A stretch of 64,000 nucleotides of DNA, from assembly GCF_052050035.1 (NCBI RefSeq), contig NZ_CP189882.1:1054001-1118000 (forward strand), in the 5' to 3' direction. The DNA comes from Symbiopectobacterium purcellii_A (GTDB lineage: Bacteria > Pseudomonadota > Gammaproteobacteria > Enterobacterales > Enterobacteriaceae). Made by a program: the position numbers and the translations under genes. Shown one piece after another: positions 45,650 through 55,526 of the stretch. Below the pieces are notes generated by a model, which was not told the DNA's origin, ran no database searches, and saw nothing but the letters and a program-made list of their open reading frames with translations. Every line of letters begins with the position of its first letter. Positions within the stretch are counted from its first letter, which is position 1.

Positions 45650-46251
45650 GCGTTATGCCCTGCAATCCAGCGCACCGTATGGCGTGCGATATCAGGGCGG
45701 CGAAACCAGTGTCCCGCCAGATGCACTTCATAAAGCGTCAGTCCTGTCACATTACGCCATGCAATCACTTCAAAACGCGTTACCGTCACTTCCTGCGGAT
45801 CAAGCCGTCGCTCCCATCCGCCGCCTCCACAATCGGCAATGCTGACTTGTGTTTCCCATGCTCCTGCACGCAACCGGTATCCAAACGTTTACCGACGCTG
45901 CGGCGCACCGCCACGTCGATTAAAATCATAGGCAACAATTGCGCAACTGTTCGCCACCTCACCGGGAAATTGCCCTAAGGTTACGACATTATCGTGACAG
46001 TGACTGGTGCAAAAACCCGCGCTGCGCAGATCTTTTTCCAACGCAAACAGTGCCTGATGAATACGCTGTTCTAACCAGAAATGGCGTAGCGTATTCTGAC
46101 TATGCCTGCGCAGCGTAGGGTAAATCTGCATAGAGCCGATGACCATCACGCAGCCAACCAGCATTGCCAGCAGCACCTCCATCAGGCTAAACCCGCCGAT
46201 TCTGCGGCTTAACAACGCGGAATTCCTAAAACTGGCGGCGTATCGCTGCAT
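45646..46251 (-). pseudogene. ppdB: ppdB minor pseudopilin, in-frame nonsense
   Basis: From ATG 46251 the frame passes the methylation-type helix GGFSLMEVLLAMLVGCVMVI and YDFNRRGGAPQRR, then meets TAA at 45889-45891. Without any frame change it goes on TFGYRLRAGAWETQVSIADC to IARHTVRWIAGHNA at 45646. Likely CAA to TAA. The N-terminal 120 residues alone are unlikely to work. Confidence 0.85.
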
Positions 46252-46740
46252 AACCGTATCCTCCCCCAGATCGATATCACGATACGCAGACGACCGGCAT
46301 CATTCTCCAACACCAGGTGTCCTGCCTGCGCCGTATTGCGCAGACCATAAAAGATGACCGTCCGCCGCGCCATTGCGGCAATGCGTACATCGCGAGCAGA
46401 GGGCAATAAACGCCCGCCAGTGCCCTCATGACAGCTCAACGCCTCGCCTGTACCTTCGCGCAAACACCACGTCCCATCGGCTTGTATTACACTCACCGTG
46501 CGTGCGTCGTTATACCGGTAGACATTGGCCTGCACGCGTTGCAGAAACAACATCACCAACTGCGTCTGTTGCTCGAGACGCACAGCCTGTTGATAGGCGG
46601 TCCAGCCCTGAATTCCGCCTGAGGATAACAAGGCGATAAGCGTCAGTGCAATCAGCAATTCCGGCAGGGTAAAACCCGCATCAACAAAAAGCGTGTTGCT
46701 TAATAGTGAAATAAGGGTGTTTCGGTGATTGAAGTAAATT

Positions 46741-47734
46741 TTACGCTGTTCTGAGATGGAAATTCCAAAGACCGGCGCTAAGGAGTAAGAAGGTATCATC
46801 AATAAAGGGTCTACGATTCCGTAAAATTTGGGTCATGCAACCGAGGCGCTTGATACCCGCGATGGCGTGTTCAACTGTAATACGGATGCCCGAGATTATT
46901 TTATTTTCTTGTTTTTGTTCAGGCGATAAAGGTCTTTTTCGAGTTCCTTTTTTTGGGATTTGTGTATTAGGATGCTGTTTATCTATACCTTGAAAACCGG
47001 TATCTGCCCAGATGGTTACCTCAGGAGGAATATGGCGAATTATATCGACTTTATCGAGTAAGCGTTTATCGTGACGGCGCCCATTTTTGCTCATGGGGAT
47101 AAATCCAATTTGCCTTGTTTCGTCAGTAATAATAAGCCCTTTTCGAGTGGTCTGTCTTTTCTTTCCCGAATACATTTTTTTTCGCCGACGCAGATTCTTA
47201 GGCTTTTGGACAGGTCGCTCTGTCCCATCAATAAAGACGTCTTTAACTCCAGGAAAGGCGCGAAAAAATTCCTCAGCAGAGCGAATTTGACGAGCGGGCA
47301 AAACACATTCTCGCCCCAAGGTCATCTCTAAAACCGGCAATAATATTTTTACCCAGCAACATACCCGTGTTCTATATAAACCAAAAAGAAGTCCTTGCAA
47401 ATCATAGATCGGATAACATTTTAAATACAATAAAATAAAAAGCAGTTTATCTAATGGGGTTGGGATAAATCCTTTCTGCCCTGCACCCATCTGCCGCTCG
47501 AGATCTTTTCGATTCTTTTTCCGATAAATCAAATAACAAGCTGAAAATTCAGCGGCTAAATTTTTCAATTCTTCGACTGATAATCCAATGATTGCTTTAT
47601 AGCCAACCGACTTAAAAATGATTACATCCTATGCCCTGATATGCGGCAAAGAAGCATAGCTGGCTGTTATCAAAATAATGTCGCTTGGCTATACATAAAC
47701 GATTATCTCGTAACAACCGCTCTGTGTTGATCAT
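46741..47734 (-). pseudogene. ISL2-like transposase interrupted by 92-bp MITE (copy e)
   Basis: ATG 47734; the MITE at 47600-47691 interrupts after about 14 codons. The remaining frame carries the complete catalytic core with a few substitutions (CYPIYDLQ, LYRTRVCCW). Confidence 0.88.
47600..47691. repeat. 92-bp IS630-type MITE in ISL2-like copy e
   Basis: TAGCCAACCGACTTAAAAAT ... ATGTCGCTTGGCTA, flanked by TA 47598-47599 and TA 47692-47693. Confidence 0.93.
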
Positions 47735-47994
47735 TTCAAACCTTTATTCTCTAAGTTAAACCTCTTTTTATTCTCAATAGCCTGACAAAAAATGCAAGTC
47801 TCTATTCAGCAACTAGTTTAAAGGTGCTTTTATCCATGACGGCAGTGTAGCCAGAATCGGGCAGCGACCTGGCAAAAAAAAGTGGGAATGCCTGCCTGTT
47901 CGCAACAAAACGGGCTTGGTAGGACGGCGTTACAAGGCAGATACAATGCGGGTTGAAGAAATGCGGGTTGAACAACTATAGGTGAACATAACCG

Positions 47995-48020
47995 GTAAAA
48001 AAGGCCGCAGAAGCAGCCTT
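47995..48020 (-). terminator. Rho-independent terminator of thyA
   Basis: On the minus strand AAGGCTGC-TTCT-GCGGCC-TT forms an 8-bp stem (one G-T pair) with a four-base loop followed by six T. It lies 26 bp after the thyA stop. Confidence 0.85.
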
Positions 48021-48045
48021 GATAGCAGAAAGGCAGAATCGCCGA

Positions 48046-48840
48046 TTAAATAGCCACCGGTGCCTTAATGGCAGGATGCGGATCGTAGCCTTCAATTTCA
48101 AAATCGTCGAACTGGTAGTCAAACAGCGAAGCAGGACGACGCTTAATGATCAACTTCGGCAGCACTTTTGGCTCACGGCTCAGTTGCAGATGCGTCTGCT
48201 CCATATGGTTGTTGTACAGATGGGTATCACCACCGGTCCAGACAAAGTCACCGACTTCAAGGTCGCACTGCTGCGCCATCATATGCACCAGCAGTGCATA
48301 GCTGGCAATATTGAACGGCAGGCCGAGGAACACATCACACGAGCGTTGGTAAAGCTGGCAGGAAAGTTTGCCATCCGCCACGTAGAACTGGAAAAATGCG
48401 TGGCAGGGTGCCAACGCCATTTGTTCTAACTCACCCACGTTCCAGGCAGAAACGATGATACGGCGTGAATTCGGGTCCTGTTTTAACTGTTGCAGCACGG
48501 TTTGCAGTTGGTCAATCTCGCGACCATCTGCCGCACCCCAGGCGCGCCACTGCTTGCCGTATACTGGCCCAAGATCGCCGTTTTCATCAGCCCATTCATC
48601 CCAAATGCTAACTTTATTGTCATGCAGATAGCTAACGTTGGTGTCACCGTTGAGGAACCATAGCAGCTCATGGATGATGAACCGCAGATGACAGCGCTTG
48701 GTGGTCACCAGCGGAAAGCCGTCTTGCAGGTTGAAACGCATCTGATGGCCAAAAATCGATAAGGTTCCGGTGCCGGTTCTGTCTCCCTTCGGCGTTCCCT
48801 CATCAAGCACTTTCTGCATCAATTCCAGATACTGTTTCAT
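48046..48840 (-). CDS. thyA: Thymidylate synthase
   Basis: 264 residues, identical in length to E. coli ThyA. Methylates dUMP to dTMP with methylene-tetrahydrofolate. Active-site Cys is in LAPCHAFFQFYVADGKL near residue 146. The phosphate-binding YQRSCDVFLGLPFNIASYAL and the folate-binding N-terminal region (GDRTGTGTLSIFGHQMRF) are present. It follows lgt by 89 bp, the classical umpA-thyA order. Intact. Confidence 0.97.
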   Translation of the reverse strand: MKQYLELMQKVLDEGTPKGDRTGTGTLSIFGHQMRFNLQDGFPLVTTKRCHLRFIIHELLWFLNGDTNVSYLHDNKVSIWDEWADENGDLGPVYGKQWRAWGAADGREIDQLQTVLQQLKQDPNSRRIIVSAWNVGELEQMALAPCHAFFQFYVADGKLSCQLYQRSCDVFLGLPFNIASYALLVHMMAQQCDLEVGDFVWTGGDTHLYNNHMEQTHLQLSREPKVLPKLIIKRRPASLFDYQFDDFEIEGYDPHPAIKAPVAI

Positions 48841-48929
48841 TTCACCCTCACTACACGATTAAAAAATTTACCGCGTGGCCTCCCGCTGATGTCAGCTAGG
48901 AGACCGCTCACGGCAAGCAATTGCTGTTT

Positions 48930-49787
48930 TTACGCCTTGCGGCGATAGGCCCAGACCATCATCAGAATACCGGCAAACACCATCGGCAGCGACAGAATCT
49001 GCCCCATACTGATGAAATTACCGAACAGGCCAAGCTGAGCGTCCGGTTGGCGGAAAAATTCGGTGATAATGCGGAACACACCGTAGCCAATCAAAAACAA
49101 GCCGGAAACGCTGCCCATCGGGCGCGGTTTACGAATAAACAGGTTTAACAAGATAAACAGCGCAATGCCTTCCAGCGTCATCTGATAAAGCTGCGACGGG
49201 TGGCGCGGCAACATGCCGTACTGATTAAAAATTGTCTGCCATTGTGGGTTGGTGACCGCCAGCATCAAATCTTCGTTGCGTGCGCCGGGGAACAGCATTG
49301 CCCATGGCGTATCGGTAGTGACGCGACCCCACAGTTCCCCGTTGATAAAGTTACCCAAGCGCCCTGCACCCAGCCCGAAAGGAATCAGCGGTGCGATAAA
49401 ATCGGCAACCTGAAAGAAGTGGCGCTTGGTGCGATGGGCAAACCACAGCATGACGCAAATCACCCCAACCAGACCGCCGTGGAATGACATACCGCCATCC
49501 CACACTTTGAACAGGTAAAGCGGGTTACTGATGAACGAGCGAAAGGCATAGAACAGGACATACCCCAGACGGCCGCCCACGAACACCCCGAGGAATCCGA
49601 GGTAGAGCAGGTTTTCCACTTCTTCTTTGGTCAAGCCGCTGCCCGGTTTATTCGCCCGGCGCACAGCCAACCACATGGCAAACACAAATCCCACCAAGTA
49701 CATCAATCCATACCAATGGAGAGAGACGGGACCAAGGGAGAAAATCACCGGATCAAATTGAGGAAACGCCAAGTAACTCGTTGTCAT
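48930..49787 (-). CDS. lgt: Prolipoprotein diacylglyceryl transferase
   Basis: 285-residue polytopic inner-membrane enzyme that attaches diacylglycerol to lipobox cysteines. The conserved HGG motif is in GGMSFHGGLVGVICVM near residue 100. The Lgt signature GLGAGRLGNFINGELWGR follows near 140, and a run of hydrophobic segments gives about seven transmembrane helices. It lies between ptsP and thyA as in E. coli. Intact. Confidence 0.96.
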   Translation of the reverse strand: MTTSYLAFPQFDPVIFSLGPVSLHWYGLMYLVGFVFAMWLAVRRANKPGSGLTKEEVENLLYLGFLGVFVGGRLGYVLFYAFRSFISNPLYLFKVWDGGMSFHGGLVGVICVMLWFAHRTKRHFFQVADFIAPLIPFGLGAGRLGNFINGELWGRVTTDTPWAMLFPGARNEDLMLAVTNPQWQTIFNQYGMLPRHPSQLYQMTLEGIALFILLNLFIRKPRPMGSVSGLFLIGYGVFRIITEFFRQPDAQLGLFGNFISMGQILSLPMVFAGILMMVWAYRRKA

Positions 49788-50001
49788 CGATCACCACATG
49801 CTTGTTTGTTTTATCTCACGACGTTGTTTATCCCACGGTATGGGAAGTCGGAAAAGGGGAAACCTTGTTTGCCAGCGCACTCTCGGCATTAACGCCTTAC
49901 GCACTGGCGGCGGTTGCGCATGATAGCACACAGCAGCCGCTACGCAGCGTGCAAGCTCAGGAAAAGTTATGTAAACAGGATGTTACCGTTGACACACTTT
50001 G

Positions 50002-52248
50002 TCAGCGACCACCGCGGACTAATCCGCCCAAGCCGCGTTCTTCGAGGAAAAGCGCAATCCACTGACGCACTTCGCTGGCGCTGCGCGCCGCCAAAAGGCG
50101 TTGAGTCAGCGTTTGCACCTCTGTCAGTACCAATTGGCGCAGCAGGTATTTTACCCGCGCTACGCTACGACCATTCATACTGAACGTGCGATAGCCCAGC
50201 CCGGTTAATACCAGCGATCCCATCGCCTCGCCGGCCATTTCACCACAGACAGAGACTTCAAGATCAAGACGTTGGCATTCACGTGCAATACCGGCCAACG
50301 CCTGCAACATGGACGGGTGCAGGCTGTCATAAAGTGATGCGACGTGCGGGTTGTTGCGATCCACTGCCAGCAAATATTGGGTCAGATCGTTAGTGCCTAC
50401 CGAGACAAAATCGATACGAGAGGCCAGATGCGGCAGCAAAAACAGCATAGACGGGACTTCGATCATCACCCCGATGCGCGGTTCCGGCAAGGCATGTCCC
50501 ACCAGTTCCCGTACCTCAGCGGCGGCCTGAGCGATAAGCCGACACGCTTCGTCCACTTCTTCCAGGCTGCTGACCATCGGTAACAAAATGCGCAGGTTGC
50601 CGGTTTCAGCATTCGCGCGCAGCATCGCGCGCACCTGGATCAAGAAGATCTCCGGTTGATCGAGCGTAACGCGAAGACCGCGCCACCCCAAGCAGGGGTT
50701 TTCTTCTCTGATCGGCAAATAGGGAAGCTGTTTATCGGCACCGATATCCAACGTGCGCAACACCACCGGGCGGGAAGGATAAAGCTGCAACATGCCCCGG
50801 TACTGCTCCATCTGTTCATCTTCAGACGGAAAGCCGCTCTGTAGCATGAAAGGCACTTCGGTACGGTACAGCCCCACGCCATCAACCAGGTTGATAAAAC
50901 GCTGCTCATGTTCGGCGCTGAGCCCGGCATTGAGCATCACTTGCATGCTCTCTCCGCTTTTCAGCACCGCAGGCCGTTGCATATCGTCTTCGGCCAGGCG
51001 CGTCAGCGCATTATCTTCACTCAACAGGCGTTGATATTCTTGCAACAGCGTCGGCTCGGGATCCACCAGCAGTTCACCCCGATAACCATCAAGGATCAAG
51101 GTGCGCTGGTGCAATAACTCCGGCTGAATATCCGCGCCCATCAGGGTGGGGATCCCCATCGCCCGCACCATGATCGCCGCATGTGAGTTGGCGGCACCGT
51201 CGTGTACGACCACACCAGCCAGTCGGTCTTGCGGCACATCCGCCAGCAGCGTTGCCGTCAGTTCATCAGCCACCAGAATAAAATGGGGCGGCCAGCGATC
51301 GCTGCTGGTCACACTATCATCAAGATGAAACAACAGACGCTGGCCCAACGCGCGGAAATCCCCGGCGCGTTCACGCAAATAGGCATCCTGAAGCACAGCA
51401 AACTGCGCAGCAAAACGCTCGATTACCAGTTTTACCGCCCACTCGGCGACATTCCCGTCATCCACTTCCTGAAACAGTTCGCGCTTGAGGCGTGCATCGC
51501 TCAGCAAATGGGAATAAAGATCGAAAATCGCTGCACTCTCTTTTTGCGCGCTGGCACTGAAGCGTTTACTGAAACGGCGGAATTCGGCATTGGCCTCTTC
51601 CAGCGCCTGCGTCAAACGCGAGCGCTCGCGTTCGCTGTCCAGGCTTGAAGCAGGGAAAACCAATTCCAGTGAAGGCTGGCTGCTGTCCATCCAGCCTGGC
51701 GCAATCGCCACGCCGCTCGATGCCACCAGCGCTTTGAGCCGTGTTTGCCGATATTGACCAAACAGCGCCTTGATTTGCGTCAGAGAGAGAATTGCGGCCA
51801 TTTGCGTCGCCAGCGTGACCATGAAAGACTCTTCATTCTTATCAAACTGGCGATGTTCGCGCTGTTGCACCACCAACACACCCAGCAGTTGTCGACGATG
51901 AATAATGGGCACACCAAGGAAAGAACGAAAGTGCTGCTCTTTAACGGAAGGGATAAATTTAAAACTGGGGTGGGCTTGCGCATCGGCCAGGTTGATGGGT
52001 TCAGCACGCTGCCCCACCAATCCGACAATTCCTTGACCAAAAGCCAGCGTGATAAGACGTCCACGCGGCTTTTTCAAACCGCGTGTCGCCATCAGGTAGT
52101 AACATTGGCGATCGTGATCGGCCAGATAGATAGAACAGACTTCCGTATCCATCGCCTGGCAGGTCTCATTGACAAACAGATCCAGCGCATCATTTAAGCG
52201 CGATGCCTCCGCCACTTTCTCAACTATTTCTAGCAAACGCGTGAGCAT
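50002..52248 (-). CDS. ptsP: Nitrogen-PTS enzyme I
   Basis: 748 residues. An N-terminal GAF domain (LDLFVNETCQAMDTEVCSIY) is followed by EI domains. The phospho-His is in GVVVHDGAANSHAAIMVRAM near residue 356. PEP-binding segments are GLYRTEVPFMLQSGFPSE, SVGTNDLTQYLLAVDRNNPH and the Cys motif LEVSVCGEMAGEA. It transfers phosphate from PEP to NPr and links nitrogen status to potassium uptake and envelope regulation. It is separated from rppH by 12 bp, so one transcript is likely. Confidence 0.97.
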   Translation of the reverse strand: MLTRLLEIVEKVAEASRLNDALDLFVNETCQAMDTEVCSIYLADHDRQCYYLMATRGLKKPRGRLITLAFGQGIVGLVGQRAEPINLADAQAHPSFKFIPSVKEQHFRSFLGVPIIHRRQLLGVLVVQQREHRQFDKNEESFMVTLATQMAAILSLTQIKALFGQYRQTRLKALVASSGVAIAPGWMDSSQPSLELVFPASSLDSERERSRLTQALEEANAEFRRFSKRFSASAQKESAAIFDLYSHLLSDARLKRELFQEVDDGNVAEWAVKLVIERFAAQFAVLQDAYLRERAGDFRALGQRLLFHLDDSVTSSDRWPPHFILVADELTATLLADVPQDRLAGVVVHDGAANSHAAIMVRAMGIPTLMGADIQPELLHQRTLILDGYRGELLVDPEPTLLQEYQRLLSEDNALTRLAEDDMQRPAVLKSGESMQVMLNAGLSAEHEQRFINLVDGVGLYRTEVPFMLQSGFPSEDEQMEQYRGMLQLYPSRPVVLRTLDIGADKQLPYLPIREENPCLGWRGLRVTLDQPEIFLIQVRAMLRANAETGNLRILLPMVSSLEEVDEACRLIAQAAAEVRELVGHALPEPRIGVMIEVPSMLFLLPHLASRIDFVSVGTNDLTQYLLAVDRNNPHVASLYDSLHPSMLQALAGIARECQRLDLEVSVCGEMAGEAMGSLVLTGLGYRTFSMNGRSVARVKYLLRQLVLTEVQTLTQRLLAARSASEVRQWIALFLEERGLGGLVRGGR

Positions 52249-52260
52249 GATGAGCGCGAC

Positions 52261-52788
52261 TTATCCTCTTTTGCGCCGAGGCACCGAAGGCGCCCTCGCC
52301 GCGGCGTTCTCTTGCAGTTGTATAACCGGGCTGATAAATTCCTTCATCACACGACGGTAAACGTCGCGTTTAAACGACACCACCTGACGCACAGGATACC
52401 AGTAACTCACCCAGCGCCAGCCGTCAAACTCCGGCGTGCCGCTGCTTTGCATATTGATATCAGATTCGTTGCACATTAACTGTAGCAGAAACCACTTCTG
52501 CTTTTGACCGATACAAACCGGTTTTGTATCCCAACGCACCAAACGTTTTGGTAATTTGTAACGTAACCAGCTACGGGTTGAAGCCAGAATACGGACATCC
52601 TTTTTCCTGAGTCCCACTTCTTCAAACAGTTCGCGATACATGGCCTGTTCAGGGCTTTCCCCCGGGTTGATGCCCCCTTGCGGGAACTGCCAGGAGTGCT
52701 GACCATAACGACGCGCCCAGAGCACTTCACCAAGCAGATTGCAAATTACAATACCAACGTTAGGGCGGTAGCCATCATCATCGATCAC
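52261..52788 (-). CDS. rppH: RNA pyrophosphohydrolase
   Basis: 175 residues from GTG 52788 (VIDDDGYRPNVGIVICN), chosen because the family begins here and GAGG stands upstream; the longer open frame to 52872 adds unrelated residues. The Nudix box is GGINPGESPEQAMYRELFEEVG near residues 38-60, exact in GX5EX7REUXEEXGU form. It removes pyrophosphate from mRNA 5' ends and triggers decay. It ends in a basic tail (PSVPRRKRG) like E. coli RppH. Divergent from mutH. Confidence 0.96.
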   Translation of the reverse strand: MIDDDGYRPNVGIVICNLLGEVLWARRYGQHSWQFPQGGINPGESPEQAMYRELFEEVGLRKKDVRILASTRSWLRYKLPKRLVRWDTKPVCIGQKQKWFLLQLMCNESDINMQSSGTPEFDGWRWVSYWYPVRQVVSFKRDVYRRVMKEFISPVIQLQENAAARAPSVPRRKRG

Positions 52789-52962
52789 CGGACTACCTCG
52801 AAAACTTTCAATGCAAAGATGACCTGATTGTTTCACACTCCCGCCACCCGGTAAACTCCTGCTTAACAGCATTGATTCTACGAATAACCTGCCGCTAACC
52901 CACAGAAAGGGGAAGAGTTATAAACAGCATGCGTCAAGCATCGCGCTTTTATTCACTATTTT

Positions 52963-53290
52963 TGTGGATATCACTGTGCAGAACCAAATGAAAGCATGCG
53001 GAAAATATTTTCTCCATTTTTGAAACCACATCGCACCACAAAAAAAATCTTCCTTTATTTTCAAAAAAATACCGATTTAACCCACGACATATTCACCGCC
53101 ATTACACGGCGCAGAAAACCGGTGCACGGCAGAGTGGTGAAAGATTGCTCCACGACGGTTTTATCCACAACCACGACGCAAAAATCGGATAATAAAATAA
53201 CAAAAATCGCAAAAAATCGTGACGTCAAGGCTGTAAATCAAACCAGTAGTGAGGACTTACCCCGGTTATCCCAAAAATCTGTGGATAACC
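52963..53290. promoter_or_regulatory. DnaA-box cluster in the rppH-mutH divergent region
   Basis: Perfect DnaA boxes TTATCCACA at 53161-53169 and its complement TGTGGATAA at 53280-53288, plus a one-mismatch box TGTGGATAT at 52963-52971, lie in an AT-rich non-coding stretch. GGTTATCC (53264-53271) and GGATAACC (53283-53290) make a perfect inverted repeat around the last box. It may regulate rppH/mutH or titrate DnaA. No convincing gene lies in 52789-53325. Confidence 0.55.
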
Positions 53291-53325
53291 TGGTGTAAGA
53301 TCCTGTTTATTGTCGGTGTCTATCC

Positions 53326-53514
53326 GGCTTTGTTGAATAATTTAACAGTTTGATTTACATCTTCTTTAGTTAGAATGCATTTACAGAGAATGTATTTTGT
53401 TAGAACGACAAATCAAATAGTTAGCACAATAAAAAGCATTCCGAGAGGAAAAATTAGTCGTTGAAATTTTATAATGCTTATATAAATCAGTATCTTAAAT
53501 TATTCAACAAAGCC
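53326..53514. repeat. MITE-A between rppH and mutH
   Basis: 189 bp, 9-bp duplication TGTCTATCC. Inserted between the DnaA-box region and mutH, 177 bp before the mutH start, without breaking a gene. Confidence 0.95.
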
Positions 53515-53691
53515 TGTCTATCCTTGAACAACGATAAAACCGACGTGATACCTTGGTGGAATAAATAAAAAAACACGCTATGAATCATGCTATTATTGTT
53601 TTCTTTTTAGCACGGCACCGCCCTGTTGAAAAACCTGATGAATGCTGTACTTTTTTTTAGTCAATCTGACAACCTGTTTTCATAGGTGAAT

Positions 53692-54372
53692 ATGCCCAAC
53701 CCGATTGCAACGCCACCTGCCGATGAGCATACCCTACTTGAACGCGCGCAAGCGCTTGCCGGTTATACGCTGGCGGAACTTGTCGCACGGGCAAACCTGC
53801 CGCTGCCAGCCAACCTCAAACGCGACAAGGGGTGGATAGGCGTGTTGCTTGAGCGCTTTCTCGGTGCCAGCGCAGGCAGCAAACCGGAACAGGATTTTCC
53901 AGATATTGGCGTAGAGCTAAAAACCATTCCGATTGATGATCGGGGCAGGCCGCTCGAAACCACCTTCGTGTCAGTGGCACCGCTAACCGGCAACAGCGGT
54001 GTGACATGGGAGAGCAGCCATGTGCGGCATAAGTTGGCACGGGTACTGTGGATCCCGGTGGAAGGATTACGTGAAATTCCTCTCGGCGAACGCCATATCG
54101 GCACGCCGCTTATCTGGAGCCCCTCTCCCGAGGAGGAGGAACTGCTGCGGCGGGATTGGGAAGAACTGATGGACCTGATTGTGCTCGGCAAAGTGGAGAG
54201 CATCACCGCGCGTCACGGCGAGGTACTACAATTACGCCCCAAAGGGGCCAACAGCAAGGCGCTGACGCAAGCCATCGGCGAGTTTGGTCGGCCCATCATG
54301 ACCTTGCCGCGCGGTTTCTATTTGAAGAAGACCTTTACCGGCCCGCTGTTAGCGCGCCATTTTCATCTTTAA
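53692..54372 (+). CDS. mutH: DNA mismatch repair endonuclease MutH
   Basis: 226 residues from ATG 53692 (AGG six bases upstream); GTG 53686 is an alternative adding two residues. MutH nicks the unmethylated strand at hemimethylated GATC after MutL activation. The catalytic Asp...Glu-x-Lys is in QDFPDIGVELKTIPIDDRGR near residue 70. The DNA-contact region KGWIGVLLERFLGASAGSKP and LQLRPKGANSKAL are conserved. With dam also intact, methyl-directed repair appears functional. Confidence 0.96.
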   Translation: MPNPIATPPADEHTLLERAQALAGYTLAELVARANLPLPANLKRDKGWIGVLLERFLGASAGSKPEQDFPDIGVELKTIPIDDRGRPLETTFVSVAPLTGNSGVTWESSHVRHKLARVLWIPVEGLREIPLGERHIGTPLIWSPSPEEEELLRRDWEELMDLIVLGKVESITARHGEVLQLRPKGANSKALTQAIGEFGRPIMTLPRGFYLKKTFTGPLLARHFHL

Positions 54373-54467
54373 ATGCCAGAGATAATGCGTATCGTTTTTT
54401 CTTGCCAGAAAACCGAATGTGAAGCGTATAATCTACGTTTGCATTTCGTTTAGGTTTGATTGATATA

Positions 54468-55184
54468 ATGTTTGATTGGATTGTTGATCCGAATGCATGG
54501 CTGGCGCTCGGCACGCTGACCATTTTGGAGATCGTACTAGGTATCGACAACATCATCTTCCTTTCTCTCGTTGTCGCCAAGTTACCCAAAGCCCAACAAA
54601 ATAAAGCGCGCCGTATCGGCCTTCTGGGTGCCATGTTGATGCGCCTTGGCCTGTTCGCCTCGATCGCCTGGGTGATTCGTCTGACCAACCCGCTGTTTAC
54701 GCTGATGGATAATGAAATTTCCGTGCGCGATCTGATCCTGTTTTTCGGCGGCTTGTTCCTGATCTGGAAATCCAGCCGCGAAGTTCATGAGACGATCGAA
54801 GGCGGTTCAGAGGCACATGCCAGCCAGGTGCATTCCTTTTTCGGGGCTATTGTGCAGATCATGCTGTTAGACATCATCTTCAGCCTCGACTCCGTCATTA
54901 CCGCCGTCGGCCTTTCCGACCATCTGTTTATCATGATGGCCGCCGTGGTGATTGCCGTAGGGGTGATGATGTTTTCAGCCCGCGCCATCGGTGAGTTTGT
55001 CGATCGTCATCCATCGGTGAAAATGCTGGCACTCTCTTTCCTGATTCTGGTGGGATTTACGCTGATTCTGGAAAGCGTCGATGTTCACGTTCCCAAAGGC
55101 TATATCTATTTCGCGATGTTCTTCTCAATGTCGGTTGAAGCGCTGAATCTGATGCGCAGCAAAAAAGCGACAAACGCAGAGTAA
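54468..55184 (+). CDS. ygdQ: TerC-family integral membrane protein YgdQ
   Basis: 238 residues from ATG 54468 (MFDWIVDPNAWLALGTLTIL); TTG 54456 is a less likely start. About seven transmembrane helices, with the TerC signatures LEIVLGIDNIIFLSLVVAKL and IMLLDIIFSLDSVITAVGLS, whose acidic residues are implicated in metal transport. Close to E. coli YgdQ in length and sequence, and in the same place after mutH. The exact substrate is not settled. Intact. Confidence 0.93.
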   Translation: MFDWIVDPNAWLALGTLTILEIVLGIDNIIFLSLVVAKLPKAQQNKARRIGLLGAMLMRLGLFASIAWVIRLTNPLFTLMDNEISVRDLILFFGGLFLIWKSSREVHETIEGGSEAHASQVHSFFGAIVQIMLLDIIFSLDSVITAVGLSDHLFIMMAAVVIAVGVMMFSARAIGEFVDRHPSVKMLALSFLILVGFTLILESVDVHVPKGYIYFAMFFSMSVEALNLMRSKKATNAE

Positions 55185-55190
55185 TTCCCC

Positions 55191-55214
55191 AGCGGGTAGC
55201 CTTGGCTGCCCGCT
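55191..55214 (+). terminator. Terminator-like hairpin after ygdQ
   Basis: AGCGGGTAGCC (55191-55201) pairs with GGCTGCCCGCT (55204-55214) with one G-T pair, just after the ygdQ stop, followed by a C/T-rich tract. Confidence 0.65.
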
Positions 55215-55526
55215 CCCCCCTTCTCGGGTGAATCACTGATTATTTCCATTATTCCTACATTCTTCTTTTTCCCGCTTTGCTAGAGTTCATCTTGTATATT
55301 CATGTTTTTTGATAGAGATTAGGTCCTAAAAAGAACCATCGCCCATTTTTTTACTATTTGAGTGGATTACCTGATGACGATTCGACACAAAGCCATCGCG
55401 TTATGCTTTTTTGCCTTGTTGGCGAGTGGGTTTAGCAGCAACTATGTGATTGCGACCAAAGAGGGGCAGATGTTGCTGACAAAAAAACAAGCCGGCGTTG
55501 GATAAAGATACCGGCCTGCTCAGTTA

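Larger units (their letters stand above)
46689..47819 (-). mobile_element. ISL2-like element, copy e, carrying a 92-bp MITE
   Basis: Both ends present, duplication AAA (46686-46688, 47820-47822). 1131 bp = 1037 + 92 + TA. Inserted in ppdA. Confidence 0.93.
46209..47837 (-). pseudogene. ppdA: ppdA minor pseudopilin, split by ISL2-like copy e
   Basis: ATG 47837 gives MDKSTF, then the IS (duplication AAA). The frame resumes VDAGFTLPELLIALTLIALL, the pseudopilin N-terminal helix, and runs to the stop at 46209 (VISIWGRIRLCSDTPPVLGI). The element lies in codon 6-7, upstream of the processing site, so expression of a normal prepilin is lost. Confidence 0.9.

Noticed and set aside
49781..50065. Plus-strand open frame across the lgt-ptsP gap
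   Set aside because: No SD, overlaps both ptsP and lgt ends antisense, no recognisable motif.
52996..53298. 100-codon open frame between rppH and mutH
   Set aside because: Low-complexity composition, no convincing SD, and it overlaps the DnaA-box region; most likely chance.
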